In this document: positions 33,097 to 43,255 of the stretch, one piece after another
Layout: the number at the start of each line of letters is the position of its first letter
Numbering within the stretch: the stretch's first letter is position 1
Assembly: GCF_024586455.1 (NCBI RefSeq)
Contig: NC_065920.1
Location: 56,799,960 to 56,863,959, forward strand
Source of the DNA: Bactrocera neohumeralis
Lineage: Eukaryota; Arthropoda; Insecta; Diptera; Tephritidae
Direction: 5' to 3'
Length of the DNA stretch: 64,000 nt
Made by a program: the position numbers and the translations under genes
The notes under the pieces: generated by a model
Seen by the model: only the letters and a program-made list of their open reading frames with translations
What the model was told of the DNA's origin: nothing
The model's database searches: none

Positions 33097-33383
33097 TTAG
33101 CCTCCATATACCTAATATAAAGGTTTCGAACTTCCGGGTGACTGTATAGCACATATATCGGCCAATATGTAGGTTATCTTAATGAAATTGAATAGAAAGT
33201 GTGTTTTTATATAACGGTTCATATTTGTGCTTCGAATGTAGCTCTTCATTACTTGTTCTATATACTATATAATAAATTTTTATATGGATATATTTTCGCA
33301 GGCCACCAAAAAAGTATCTAATTATCCAATGACAGCCAGCAATAAACATTTAAATTTTCTTAGACAGTGCAGATTTTTTTGCC

Positions 33384-33800
33384 AGACATCCAGTCATATA
33401 TTGTCTATGCCGACGGGTCCAAAATGGCTTCTTCCAAATGAAAGTACTAGCCAAAAGTAGGCTTCTAGAGTTCTAATGAACGGGAGGATATAGAAGCTAC
33501 CATTTACACAGACTGCCAGGCGGTGCTACTAGAATTGTCATTGCCAAATATAATTTTCAGCTTAGCTAACAAATGGTGGAAGGCTGTAAGTTCAGTGACA
33601 TGTCGATCCCATTTGTCTATAGTCTATGTTTCCAGTCACGATAGCATTTTCGTCAACGAAAAATCTGACGAGTTGGCTAAGTCAGGAACTTTTATAGAGA
33701 ATATAGACGCATCCGAGGCAGGAACAATACCGTGACCGCTAGGAACGATCAAGTGGGAGCTCATTGGTATACAGTTTGAACAAATAGCTCAAAATAGATT
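33384..33800 (+). pseudogene. Second LINE RNase H fragment
   Basis: Plus strand reads IVYADGSKMASS (33400), then after stops IEATIYTDCQAVLLELSLPN (33492 on), VYVSSHDSIFVNEKSDELAK and SGTFIENI. The second aspartate block is TDCQ instead of TDSQ. Interrupted near the start and followed by PLGTIKWELIG in another reading. Related to, but clearly older than, the copy at 32194. Confidence 0.75.
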
Positions 33801-34500
33801 GGCCTACAACTAAGTGTAAGGTAATGAAGCAAATAGTACCAACACATTTGTAGACTTTTGTATTTGACCCAAGCAGACTGTAAAAATATAGTTTATTTCT
33901 CATACTCTTTACAAAGTACCATCAATTATGAAGACCAAAAATATAATCCATTACTTTTAGCATTGTCATTTTTAACATAAGTCCAATGACATAAAAAAAT
34001 TTCAGCAACAAATGGATACGATTATTACTATTATTATTGCATTGGCTTTTGCCAATAAAGCCATGCGATAAATCAAGTTTTATTTGGCGCCAACGAGCTA
34101 ACAATCGTATTTAATTAATGGGCTCTCAACGGCCTTGCATATTGCAAGCGCGCTTTACACATCATCAAATTCAATCCACAGTTACATATTTTTTCGGCAT
34201 CACTCCATTGCTTCTTTTTTCAGCAAAACTATTTGTCCGTGCTTGTGCCAAATTAATGCGATTCAGCCTATTTAGTTTTCACATTCTTTTAGCCCCGAAT
34301 ATTGCGACCGACAAAGTTGGGTAGGTTTAAATCAATGGTTGACATGAGTGGAACTGAAACTGTGTAGGTGAGCACGAGACTAAAGATACCCAGTAAGAAC
34401 ACTGTTGTTTGTGATAATTATTCATTCTCTGTTATACAAGTAGTACATTGTCATTGTGTCATACCATATAGTGTGGAATGCTGAGATTTTAAGCTTCATT
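33801..34500. other. No gene recognised
   Basis: Short frames only, AT-rich, with no repeat family match that I can support. Confidence 0.5.
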
Positions 34501-34972
34501 CCCAGCTAACATTTAAGTTAGAGAATGATTAGAGAACGAGTCGAACTCTAATATATTTCCCTAAGGTAGAACGTTAGAAAACTATAAGAAAAACTGTCGA
34601 GAACTATAGCATTCTCTACAAAAAGGGGACTTAGTTCTCGATATCGAGAAAAATATTAGTTATCTAATCGTATTCTAAGGTTGAATTCTAATTGGATTCT
34701 AATGTTGATTTTTGATCGTTTTGAAGCTATTATTGGATTTCGTTTATTAAAAAAATAATTTTTTTTTTAAATTAAAACAGTTTTATTTCATATTGCCTCT
34801 TTTTTCATTTCATTAATATTAATATAGTTGTGTGTAAAACGTCCAACACAAAAGTCTTTAAATTAAATTCTAGTGAATTAATTAAAATTATAAATTCAAA
34901 TTCAAACACAAATATATTCATAAAAAAATTAAAATGAGATCATATTATGTTCTTTTAAGTTAAATTTAATTT

Positions 34973-35823
34973 TTACGTTTTTGTTTTTTTGGAGTCGTAT
35001 GCCTTTTTCTTCATGTAGCGTCCTTTAGCATGCTGGAAGAAGACTATAGAGGTGCGCTCAAAATCTATATCTGTCGCATGAGGGAATCTAGACGAAAATG
35101 TACCTAAAACAAAATAATTAGTTTTGTAAAATTTCGGAAATGTGAAGAACTATACTTTTTAAGGCAGCTGTTACACTTAACGGTCTTACAGCCATTTTAT
35201 CCTTCGTACCCTTCCAACACAAATTCTGCGCAACACCATCGATAAAAATTTGGCGCCAAGCATTTTTTATGAACTTTTCAGCTATGTGGCCAGATACTGT
35301 GAAAATTTCTTCCTTCTGGAAAGATATGCATTGAGTTCAAGTTTAACAATTTAGACAGTGTGTTGGTTAATAAAAATATTACCAGTTCATATGTATATCT
35401 TTTTCAAAATTTTGAAATTGTTCCAAGTTATCAAATGGAACATTCAGGAACAGCTCACTTCGTGATTTGTGGCTTGTCTTTGTAGTCTGCTTTGTTTCTT
35501 TTGTTTCTTGCAAAATTCGTGTCAGGGCCCTCTTTATGGATTTTTGATTGTGGTCTATTTCTGTAATAAAAAAACGTATCGAATAACATTAAAAAACATA
35601 TTTTTGACGTTTCATAAGTTGTCACATAAGACTGAATGGTAAAACGCCAATATATGCAGTTTTATACGGTCCAATATCCTTTTCTCAAGCAAATCAATAT
35701 CTGAAAAATAACAAAATACTTAAGATATTTCCCTTTAACTATTTAATTAAAATTTAATTTTTTACCTTTTTTAGTTACAGGAGTATTTTCTGATGCTTCT
35801 TCTATGATGTGGTTAAAATCCAT
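34973..35823 (-). pseudogene. DUF4806-like accessory protein gene, spliced, possibly broken
   Basis: Role unknown. Exon 1 (35766-35823) MDFNHIIEEASEN, donor GTAAAA. Exon 2 IDLLEKRILD after TTTTTCAG. Exon 3 after TTATTACAG with IDHNQKSIKRALTRIL, ELFLNVPFDNLEQFQNFEKD and donor GGTAATA. Exon 4 after TTTCCAG with EIFTVSGHIAEKFIKNAWRQ, QNLCWKGTKDK and PLSVTAALK. Last exon (34973-35103) SSRFPHATDIDFERTSIVFF then QHAKGRYMKKK. This order (acidic/FxxL block, KKAWRxIF, WKG, LxxALK, lysine-rich end) is that of DUF4806. The join between exons 3 and 4 is one base out of phase, so one lesion or a mis-set splice site remains. Confidence 0.72.
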
Positions 35824-35936
35824 TTTCTGTCCGAATAATTTATGTACGTTTATATGTTCTTAATGCTTACAAATATTTAAATATCAAAAAAAAAATTAAT
35901 GAAGAAAAGGAATGAACAAGTTGATGTTAGACTCCT

Positions 35937-37668
35937 AGTTACTAAATTTTATAATTTTTTCTGATATTTCATCTAAGTTGTGATGATAGACGGAAGACGA
36001 AATTTTTAGGACTTCACATGACTTGATATTGAGAATTCCTGATGAGATAGGTGTTTCAAAATAATCCTGTAAATTCAGAACTTCCTTTCCAAGTAGCTTT
36101 GTGGCCTTATTTATAGCTACTAATTTAAATATTTTGCCCTTAACGCTGTAAAAGTTATCAGGTTCTTTCGGCGAAAAGTTAAACTTTGAAGATTGTACAA
36201 ATATTAATGAATCATTTCTAAATTTTCCTTTTTTAATTTCAGTCGATGGATTCAAAGTATTGTTTGACCTAAAACTGTCCTCAACTAAACGATTGTATAC
36301 TTGTGAGACGACATGGTTATGCTTTTTTATCTTTCTTTTCAATTTCCATAAGTAATTTTCAAATTTAAATGCACTAAAAGATTCAAGACATCCAAAATTT
36401 ACGGTATCACTTGCGAGATGTATTAAGCAATGAAAATTGAATGAAGGAAATCATCATGGTAATACTGAGGCACAAGTTCTACGAATTTTTCCAGCATTTG
36501 ACTAGCACATCTATTGTATTTAATATAATTACTTTGACTTAAAAGAATCCTAATGCTTAGTGAAAGAAGCAAAAAATGGTTATATTTCACTGGATCTAAA
36601 ATTTCTTTTAGTAAAAATATTCCAGTATAGAGAAGAAAGCACCTAAACTCTGTGGCTTTAAACCGCTCAACATCTTTCAAAGAACGTGGGTGCCTAGCAA
36701 ACTCTCGCGGCACCTGATTGCAAATAAACATTATTCTTGAATTCTGTTTAAGTGAATAAGGTTTTTTACGTTTTTTTATCCAGGCCAACAATAAAGTCTT
36801 TGTAACTCCTAGACAGACTACATGCATGTAATCCAAAGCATTACATGCATGTAATAATATCTATTGGAAGCTTTTCAATTACCATCGGTTCTAAAATTAC
36901 ATGATGGGCTCTATCAACACGAGCACGAAAATCGGTATGAGTTCGAGGAAGACTATTTTCTTTAACAAAAATTATTTTGTGATTTTTAGACTGGACTTTC
37001 TGTATGCATTTAGGACAACACGAATATCCACAATGACCTTTGATACCAAGGATAAACGCTCGCGCAGGTGCGTCATATATAAAAGCTCGACAATTTACAG
37101 AGTAATGTTTTTCGTTAAAAAATATTCCATTTTCTATTAAAATAAGTAGTTCATCTACAAATTTTGTAAGAAATTCGTTTGCGCTTGCTGACTTGCTATT
37201 CCCACAATACACTCCAATAACCTTCACATCGTCCCACCCGTTTACATTAATTAGAATTGGCCACACCTGAAGGTTAGAACTTTTTGCCAGTGGAAGCCCA
37301 TCAATATTAAAGTTTAAGTCCAACCGGGTATCATTGAAGTCATTCTGATTTAAAAAATCGGTCAAAGCTCTTTCAACGCCGTAATGTACATATTCTCCCG
37401 AACCCATTGTTACTTTAGGTATTTATTTTGGTGTATTTCTTAAAGTTCTAGAGCATAACGGAAGTCCTGAAACATACTTTGCTAAAATTTTCAATAAGTC
37501 GTCCGTCGCAGAAGTCGTAATATTATGTTTAATTGTCCATTCGGTTAAGTCCTGTGGCAAACTTGAATTTTCACCATCAGAAGCACCATCTATGTCATCA
37601 TTTGATTCACTAAACTCGTTTTCGGATTCACTGCCGCTTGAATCACATTCGATATTGTCACTTCGCAA
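35937..37668 (-). pseudogene. Tnp2-like transposase of the CCCAGC element, lightly broken
   Basis: Acidic N-terminus (MRSDNIECDSSGSESENEF), then after one in-frame stop LNFNIDGLPLAKSSNLQVWP, FIYDAPARAFILGIKGHCGY followed by CCPKC, ALDYMHVVCLGVTKTLLLAW, HPRSLKDVERFKATEFRCF, and after a frameshift near 36430 FHCLIHLASDTVNF and CLESFSAFKFENYLW. The same series occurs in animal proteins called transposase-domain or Tnp2-like. Aspartates in NIDGL and YDAPAR and the glutamate in KATEFR could be the catalytic acids (inference). Lesions seen: a stop at about 37425, a frame change at about 36840 within a small ATGCATGT duplication, and one at about 36430. Three lesions in 1.7 kb suggest fairly recent death. 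Confidence 0.8.
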
Positions 37669-38239
37669 TTCTTTAAGAGCTTAACTCACGATAATCAAAC
37701 AGCATGTCCACAATCTGCTCGCTTTCTCTCTTTAACTTTTTTTTATACATTTAAAAATTATATTTACCCGTAATTTTGTAATAATAATAACCGTCTAAAA
37801 AAATTTAAAGCACTTTCTTTTCGCACGTATTATTTTTATTTGACACTAGGAATGAGCGACTCAGCAGACACTTATTGTATTCGATAACTATCATTTATAT
37901 CGATAGTGCATTTCGAGTGTTTCTCTAATCATTCTATAATCAAATTCTAATGTTGTTCTCTAAGCTTGAATTCGATTCGAGAAACATTAGAAAACTATAT
38001 TAGAATTCTAATGTAAAATCTAGCTTTTTCTCTAACGTTAGAGACAGTGTTTGCTGGGTTTAACCAAGAAAAATAAATTCGCGGAAGTTAAACAAAAAAT
38101 ACAGCTGTTCAAAAATTAGTGCAAATAATGAAGAAATTTACTATACTTTGAAATTGGGGAAAAAGGAAGAATGCCACGCAAGCCACCTATGATGGAATAA
38201 TGTCTCTAGAATGATACATATTGGTTTATTTATTTATTA

Positions 38240-38275
38240 CTAGTAAATACCCGGCGTACTTTGTTACGCCGCAAA
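38240..38275 (-). repeat. Helitron 3' terminus: hairpin plus CTAG
   Basis: On the minus strand GGCGTA-ACAAAG-TACGCC (38270-38253) is a perfect six-pair stem, followed by GGGTATTTA and the terminal CTAG at 38243-38240. The next bases place the insertion between A and T. This is exactly the Helitron 3' signature. Confidence 0.88.
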
Positions 38276-38639
38276 AACTGAAACGATGAGGGTATTGGAA
38301 AGAATTTAATGTAGTTTAAAATGCAAATAAAAGAATACCTTTATTCGTACATGTAAACACACATACATGAGTATAATGTGTAACTTATGTTAGACTTACA
38401 AATATTTACTACCCATATTTGAATTAATTGCAAACACTTTTAAATTCATTAACGTTATAAATAATTTGTTTTTTAAATTCTTTTTTACAGAGAAATTAAA
38501 AATAGATAACAAAAAGGTAACAATTCAAAACTCTTACATAAAATAAATAGGATTGTATAGAGTAAATATTAATTCAAGATATGAAATAAGGTATACTATA
38601 ATTGATGTATTTTGGAACAATAACCAAAAAGGATATATT

Positions 38640-39608
38640 TTAATTATTAAAAACTTCAGTGAACACAACATTTTTTGTTTTATTTCCGTTGCCAGAAATG
38701 AGAACAGTTTGGTTTTGCGGGGAACCAATTCGTGACAGAGCCACATATAATTGATCTATGCCAACAGTATTAAATGTTTGCCCTTGGGACTTATTAATGG
38801 TAATCGCAAAACACGTCTTAACGGGGAACTGTACTCTTTTGAAACTAAATGGAAGATCTGTAGGTATCATTGGTATCCGAGGGATCATTGTGCTTTCGCC
38901 TGCTGCAGGTCCGGTTAAAATGTTTGCTTGAATGATATTAGGCATCAAGTGCGTTATCTTCAGTCGAGTGCCATTACATAAATTGGGAGGCTTAAGATTT
39001 CGTAGAAGGATTATTGGCGTACCAACTTTAAGTTCTAGTTGAAATGGAGGTAGTCCCGAGGGATTAAGAGAGTTAAGAAACTCCGTTGGATAGTGAACAA
39101 CGTCTCCTTCATCTGTCACTGTGTCAAAAGAATTGTAAATTTTATATTCTGATAATATTCTTTGACAAACGGCTTTGTTAATTTCGTCTGCAGCGGAATT
39201 CGTCGAAGTAATTATAGCTCGCTCATATAACCACTTAGAGTCCTTGTGGTGCAAATTAATAATATCTGGATACACGTTATCAATAAGTTGGTCAACTGTT
39301 CTAACACAGGTTCCTGCAATATCTGGCATTATTATATAACCATCTTTGGTGACAGATTTGCAACCGTTACCTATTTTAAGTAGGAACTCTGCAAACCGAT
39401 TGGATGGTCCAGCTCCACAAAGATTTATTCGCATATTGGCAGTCAATTTTAATTTTTGTACATGAGACCACAATTCCGATTTCTTTATGCACGCGTTAAC
39501 AATATCTGCTCTTGTACCCTTAGGAACCACCGGTAGAGTTTGTCTAAAGTCTCCTGTGAATACGAATGTAACTCCACCCATTGCCGCATGCGAAGATGAA
39601 AACCACAT
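38640..39608 (-). CDS. Helitron Pif1-type helicase, C-terminal 322 residues, open frame
   Basis: DNA helicase for rolling-circle transposition. Visible motifs: VTFVFTGDFRQTLPVVP (motif III, residues 14-30), ERAIITSTNSAADEINK (motif IV, about 150), TPIILLRNL, FAITINKSQGQTFNTVG (motif V, about 272) and YVALSRIGS (motif VI, about 292). The first Met is not native: Walker A and B are missing because a 40-bp-TIR element lies immediately upstream (39654). The stop is 400 bp from the Helitron 3' hairpin at 38253, so gene and terminus fit one element. The frame is unbroken, unlike the Helitron copies at 1-7 kb, and clearly a different subfamily. Confidence 0.9.
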   Translation of the reverse strand: MWFSSSHAAMGGVTFVFTGDFRQTLPVVPKGTRADIVNACIKKSELWSHVQKLKLTANMRINLCGAGPSNRFAEFLLKIGNGCKSVTKDGYIIMPDIAGTCVRTVDQLIDNVYPDIINLHHKDSKWLYERAIITSTNSAADEINKAVCQRILSEYKIYNSFDTVTDEGDVVHYPTEFLNSLNPSGLPPFQLELKVGTPIILLRNLKPPNLCNGTRLKITHLMPNIIQANILTGPAAGESTMIPRIPMIPTDLPFSFKRVQFPVKTCFAITINKSQGQTFNTVGIDQLYVALSRIGSPQNQTVLISGNGNKTKNVVFTEVFNN

Positions 39609-39653
39609 TACATCTTAATATTTGATTTTATTGGTTTTTGGATGTTCCTTAAA

Positions 39654-40672
39654 GCGCCCATACACGAGCACACAAGTGCGTTCGATCGGTATGTGTGCGC
39701 TTGCGGTTTATCGTGTATCGGCTTGTTCGCGTACCGATCCATGTTCGCGAAAATGTTTGATTTTTTACGATCGGTGCGCGAACATGTTTATCGTGTATGG
39801 CGTTGTCGGCGCACAAAATCTCATTTCTCTCGTGTCGCCGAACAGTGAAGATCGCGGACAATGGCAAGTGTTAAGGGCAGAGCCTGCTTTCGAGGCTTCA
39901 AAAATTCGATTTTTTTGAGGATTTTTGGGAGGGAAAGAAATAATTGATTCAAGCAAAATTTCTACACTTTATAGTTATATATTTGAACATCTTTCACAAA
40001 TTTTTTGGATACGAAATCTTTGATATTCTGCCTTTGGGAAGCAATTATCCGATGCATCTCGCATATACATTTTTCGGACGGCGGCCAGGATGCAGGTCGC
40101 AATTTCTATCGGAAACAAAAAATTCGAAGATATTCATATTTTTTATTAATTTATCTTCTAGTTAAACTAAGAAAATTCCAAAAAGTGTAAAATTTAAAAT
40201 TTTATTAAAAATTGAATAAATAGTGGCTTTTGGCCAAAAAAATTTTACTTTATGCTGTTTAAAAATATGTTAAAACTTGACTCTTCTTAATATTTTTTTT
40301 AGTTTAAATATAAGATAATTTTATGTCAATGATAATAAACTTTGCCCTAATTCCATACGACGTTTAGTTTTTTTCTATCCTGCCCGCCAATTAAGAATAA
40401 TCGTAAAAATGAAAATCACGCTTCAAAGTTTTCGCTTTTTGCATACATTACATATACATAGTGTAAGAAAAATAAAAGTTGGAATAACTTATTAACGAAA
40501 TACAAAGAAATAGATAAAAGAGCTATATTAGAAATAAATTCCAAGAAATGTTCCGCTTGTCTATCGCACATGTTAACTCTGTGAAGAACGAACGCAAAAT
40601 GGATTTGTGTGTCGTGTATGGGCAAACGAATTCATACCGATCGAACGCACTTGTGTGCCCGTGTATGGGCTC
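39654..40672. mobile_element. Element E: 40-bp terminal inverted repeats, unknown superfamily
   Basis: Left GCGCCCATACACGAGCACAC then AAGTGCGTTCGATCGGTATG; right end inverted GAGCCCATACACGGGCACAC then the identical second half. Only about three mismatches in 40. Subterminal parts repeat GTTCGCG and CGTGTATGG. No transposase. A family C fragment is nested at 39869-40440. No clear target duplication. It cuts the Helitron helicase gene at its upstream side. Confidence 0.75.
39869..40440 (-). repeat. Family C fragment nested in element E
   Basis: Begins TTAAGGGCAGAGCCTGCTTT and follows 25170-24600 in reverse: AAAATTCGATTTTTTTGAGG, ATACGAAATCTTTGATATTC, CTATCGGAAACAAAAA, CCTGCCCGCCAATTAAGAA and AGTTTTCGCTTTTTGC. 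The other end of family C is missing, so it is truncated or was inserted together with E. Confidence 0.75.
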
Positions 40673-41416
40673 TATTACGGAGAGCGTTCTGTTTTTATTT
40701 TCAATGTGCTTTGTTACAAAAAAGTACAAAGGCAATAAGAAAAGCAATTCAAGCAACGGTGCGTTGCTCCAAAATAAGTAACTGTAAAACAGAGTAAATA
40801 TAGTTGACACTGTATTTACATATCTACATACATGCATACATACGGCAATTTATGCGAGCATTTGATTGTGCTGTTTAGCGTTATTTCACTTGTTCTACGA
40901 TCATTTATACATATGTATATGCAAACTTTTTTGCTTTGTACTTTACTTCAATAAGTTATAACTACATATATGTAGTAAAAGATGCGAGAGATGGAAGAGA
41001 GAGAGTGCATACATATGTATGTACTTTACTTCATTACGTTATGCTGGAAAAGATGTGCAGAGATGGAAGAGAGAGAGAGAGTGCGTGCCGCAAACGATAA
41101 AGGGCACACACACAAAGCGCGCTTCGCTGTAGACTGCGTTTGGTGAACGAAAAACCTTATGCTTGCAATATTTTTGGTTTTTCAAAAACTTCAACCCGAA
41201 AGAAAAAGGATTTGATTTCGGAAAATTAAAAAAATAAGTATGCCACTCGCGAGCCTAGAGCAAATGCTTTATTTAAAAAAAAAAATTTATAAAAATCGCT
41301 TCAGAACTTTAGGAGATTAGCCGTTACAAACATTTTTCATATAAGCGATTTTATATAATTAGTATAGAAGTATAGATATAGATTATAGATATAAGTATAC
41401 ACATATAAAAAGTTAA
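40673..41416. other. No gene; local tandem duplication at 40935-41085
   Basis: Two imperfect units of roughly 75-95 bp share TGTACTTTACTTCA, GATGCGAGAGATGGAAGAGA and GAGAGAGTGC. Otherwise AT-rich with GAGA stretches. Confidence 0.55.
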
Positions 41417-41460
41417 AGTTTAATTAGAAATACGAAAAGACTTCTTCGACTACCTTATAT
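41417..41460 (+). repeat. Solo right end of the M1/M3 mariner family
   Basis: AAGTTTAATTAGAAATACGA and GACTTCTTCGACTACCTTAT match GAAGTTTGATTAGAAAAACG and GACTTTTTCGACTACCCTAT at 50845-50885, the end of mariner copy M3. No transposase nearby. 41461-41779 shows nothing recognised. Confidence 0.55.
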
Positions 41461-41779
41461 ATCAGAACTTAAAAACGTTCATTTTAATGTAATGCATATT
41501 ATCATAAAGCATTCATAATGACAAAAAATTTCGTGTAGGTCACATTTCCTTTGGTGGCACGACCATACTAGATGTTGTGCAGTTAGCTTGTACAATTGTG
41601 CCATAAAATGCTGGACACTGGTTTCAATTGGCCAATGCCGTTTGTTCTTCCGCACACACATGCACATGCAAACAATTTTACAATAAGTTTACTTGGCTTA
41701 ACCTGAAGTTGGGAACAATATCTGCTTATGTGCTGCTAATGAAATAAAATTATTTATTAAATAGCTTCTCTCCTTAATA

Positions 41780-42138
41780 CAGTAGAGGCCCGCTAATCCG
41801 GATCAATTAAAACCGGACCCTATCCGGAATATCAGGGAATCCGGATTACCAAAGACATATCAGAACTATGTACTCGTATTAAGAAAAAATATTTATAAAT
41901 TTCTGTTTGTTTATTATAACAAATAATACACATGTTCCACAAAAAAAAAAAACTTAAAACAATAAAGCATAAAAGTGAATGTAGTGAATAATAAATATGT
42001 GATCCGGATTAGAGAATACGGATAGAGAATGTCGGTCCGGATTACAAGGGACATAATAGAAATTTTGAATTTTTTAACCCTGTCCGGATTACAGTGGAAT
42101 CCGGATTAGGCCGTGTCCGGATTAGCGGACCTCTACTG
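41780..42138. mobile_element. 359-bp pogo-type miniature element
   Basis: Ends CAGTAGAGGCCCGCTAATCC and, inverted, CAGTAGAGGTCCGCTAATCC, flanked by TA at 41778-41779 and 42139-42140. CAGTA ends with a TA target are typical of pogo/Tigger elements. The word ATCCGGATTA or its variants recurs at least six times inside. No gene. Confidence 0.85.
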
Positions 42139-42552
42139 TACCATCAGGCAACCTTTTCCCTACTTTCTCTTATGATTTGGCAGTTTGCCAAAGTATAATT
42201 TACAACACTCATATATGAATAATTGCAAGATTCAAATATAAATGTATTCAATTACTGAGTGTAGAATTTCTGTCATATATTTTTAAAGAAATAAAATTTG
42301 GTTTGATTTAATAAGTGCATAATGGAGAGACTGATGCTATAAATTCGTCTCTAAGTGGTTTCAAAGTAGTATGTACCATATGTACATATGTCTCCATATC
42401 TGTAATTTTGGTAATGAGTAGAGTTGTATTAAAGCAAATGTTTGAATATTCCGTTAAAGTTGCAAATGGTGAACAACGCCGTACTGCTAGTTGGGAGTCT
42501 AAAGAATTGTATTCGAATACACGTTCAAATCCGCACACTTTACCAAGCAAGA
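42139..42552. other. No gene supported
   Basis: A 94-residue frame exists on each strand over the same 285 bases. Neither resembles a family, and mirrored frames of equal length point to chance. Confidence 0.45.
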
Positions 42553-42556
42553 TTAA

Positions 42557-43251
42557 GGGGGTAGTCTCATGTGAACGCATACATTCTACCACTTTTTAGG
42601 AAAATTTGTTTATGCGTCAACAAAATTCAATCACTTTAATTTTTTAATATATTTTTATTTGTATTTCGAAATGTATAAAAAAATTCTTTTTTTTTCGGTT
42701 TTTACATTTTTAATATATTTTTGTTTAAATCAAAGTCCCCAACAAAAAAAAGTAGTTCACTGGTCATGGTGATAGCGGCTGTTCATGTTGTCTGAAATAA
42801 AAAAATCGAATGAATTATTATTCAGAAGTTCTTTCAATTCAATTTCATTAAATAAAAATATCGAAGTTTAAAAACAGGCATGAAAATCTTGTTTTTTTTC
42901 GTTAAAAATCGTTTAAAAAAATATTAAATTATTTTCGAAAACAAACAATTCTGGTAGGGACGATAACTATAAATGAGTAGAAGAACATATGTAAATTTTA
43001 AAGCAATCGGTTGAATACTTTTTTTTAGGATCATGACAGTTTTAGAAAATGATGATTCGAGAAAAATGCGTTTAGAAACGTAGCAGCTGCAGACTTGTCA
43101 TGGCGCCTGGTAGACAGTCGGCGACTATGAGCTGTAACTTATCAAATACTATGAATTTCGGTCTGAATTTTTCACAGCATGTTTTCAATAGGTTTTACTG
43201 TCAAAATAAAAACAAAATCGATTTTTCGAAGTGATTGCATGAGAATACCCC
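42557..43251. mobile_element. TTAA-flanked miniature element D1
   Basis: Ends GGGGGTAGTCTCATG and, inverted, GGGGTATTCTCATG, with TTAA at 42553-42556 and 43252-43255. Internal phrases GAGAAAAATGCGTTTAGAAA and AATCGGTTGAATACTT are shared in style with 19225 and 57050. No open frame of interest. Confidence 0.7.
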
Positions 43252-43255
43252 TTAA

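Larger units (their letters stand above)
31245..33245 (+). repeat. Family A' repeat split by two insertions
   Basis: Three segments of one repeat: 31245-31345 (head TATACTCTTGACACATCTAG, TTCACCTAACGGTTG), 31934-32097 (TGATCGGGGTGACAAG, AACGAGTCAATACTTCTCTT) and 33097-33245 (CGAACTTCCGGGTGACTG, TATCGGCCAATATGTAGG). Segments two and three are adjacent in the unbroken copy at 62640-62770. The tail is missing. The remaining 33246-33383 is unassigned. Confidence 0.75.
34501..38058 (-). mobile_element. 3.56-kb two-gene DNA transposon with CCCAGC... ends
   Basis: Ends CCCAGCTAACATTTAAG and, inverted, CCCAGCAAACACTGTCTC, flanked by TT on both sides (possible 2-bp target duplication). Both subterminal zones of about 200 bp repeat TTAGAGAA and ATTCTAATG-type words many times. 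Two genes on the minus strand: the transposase-like one (37668-35937) and, downstream, a spliced DUF4806-like one (35823-34973). Nothing else is inserted. Superfamily not assigned; Tnp2-like/CMC relatives are one possibility. Confidence 0.8.

Noticed and set aside
39622..39956. Frames of 60-98 residues around 39.7 kb on both strands
   Set aside because: They read through the terminal inverted repeat and subterminal repeats of element E; equal coding on both strands reflects the repeats.
42308..42599. Mirror frames of 94 residues on each strand
   Set aside because: Chance absence of stops on both strands; no homology and it runs into a miniature element.
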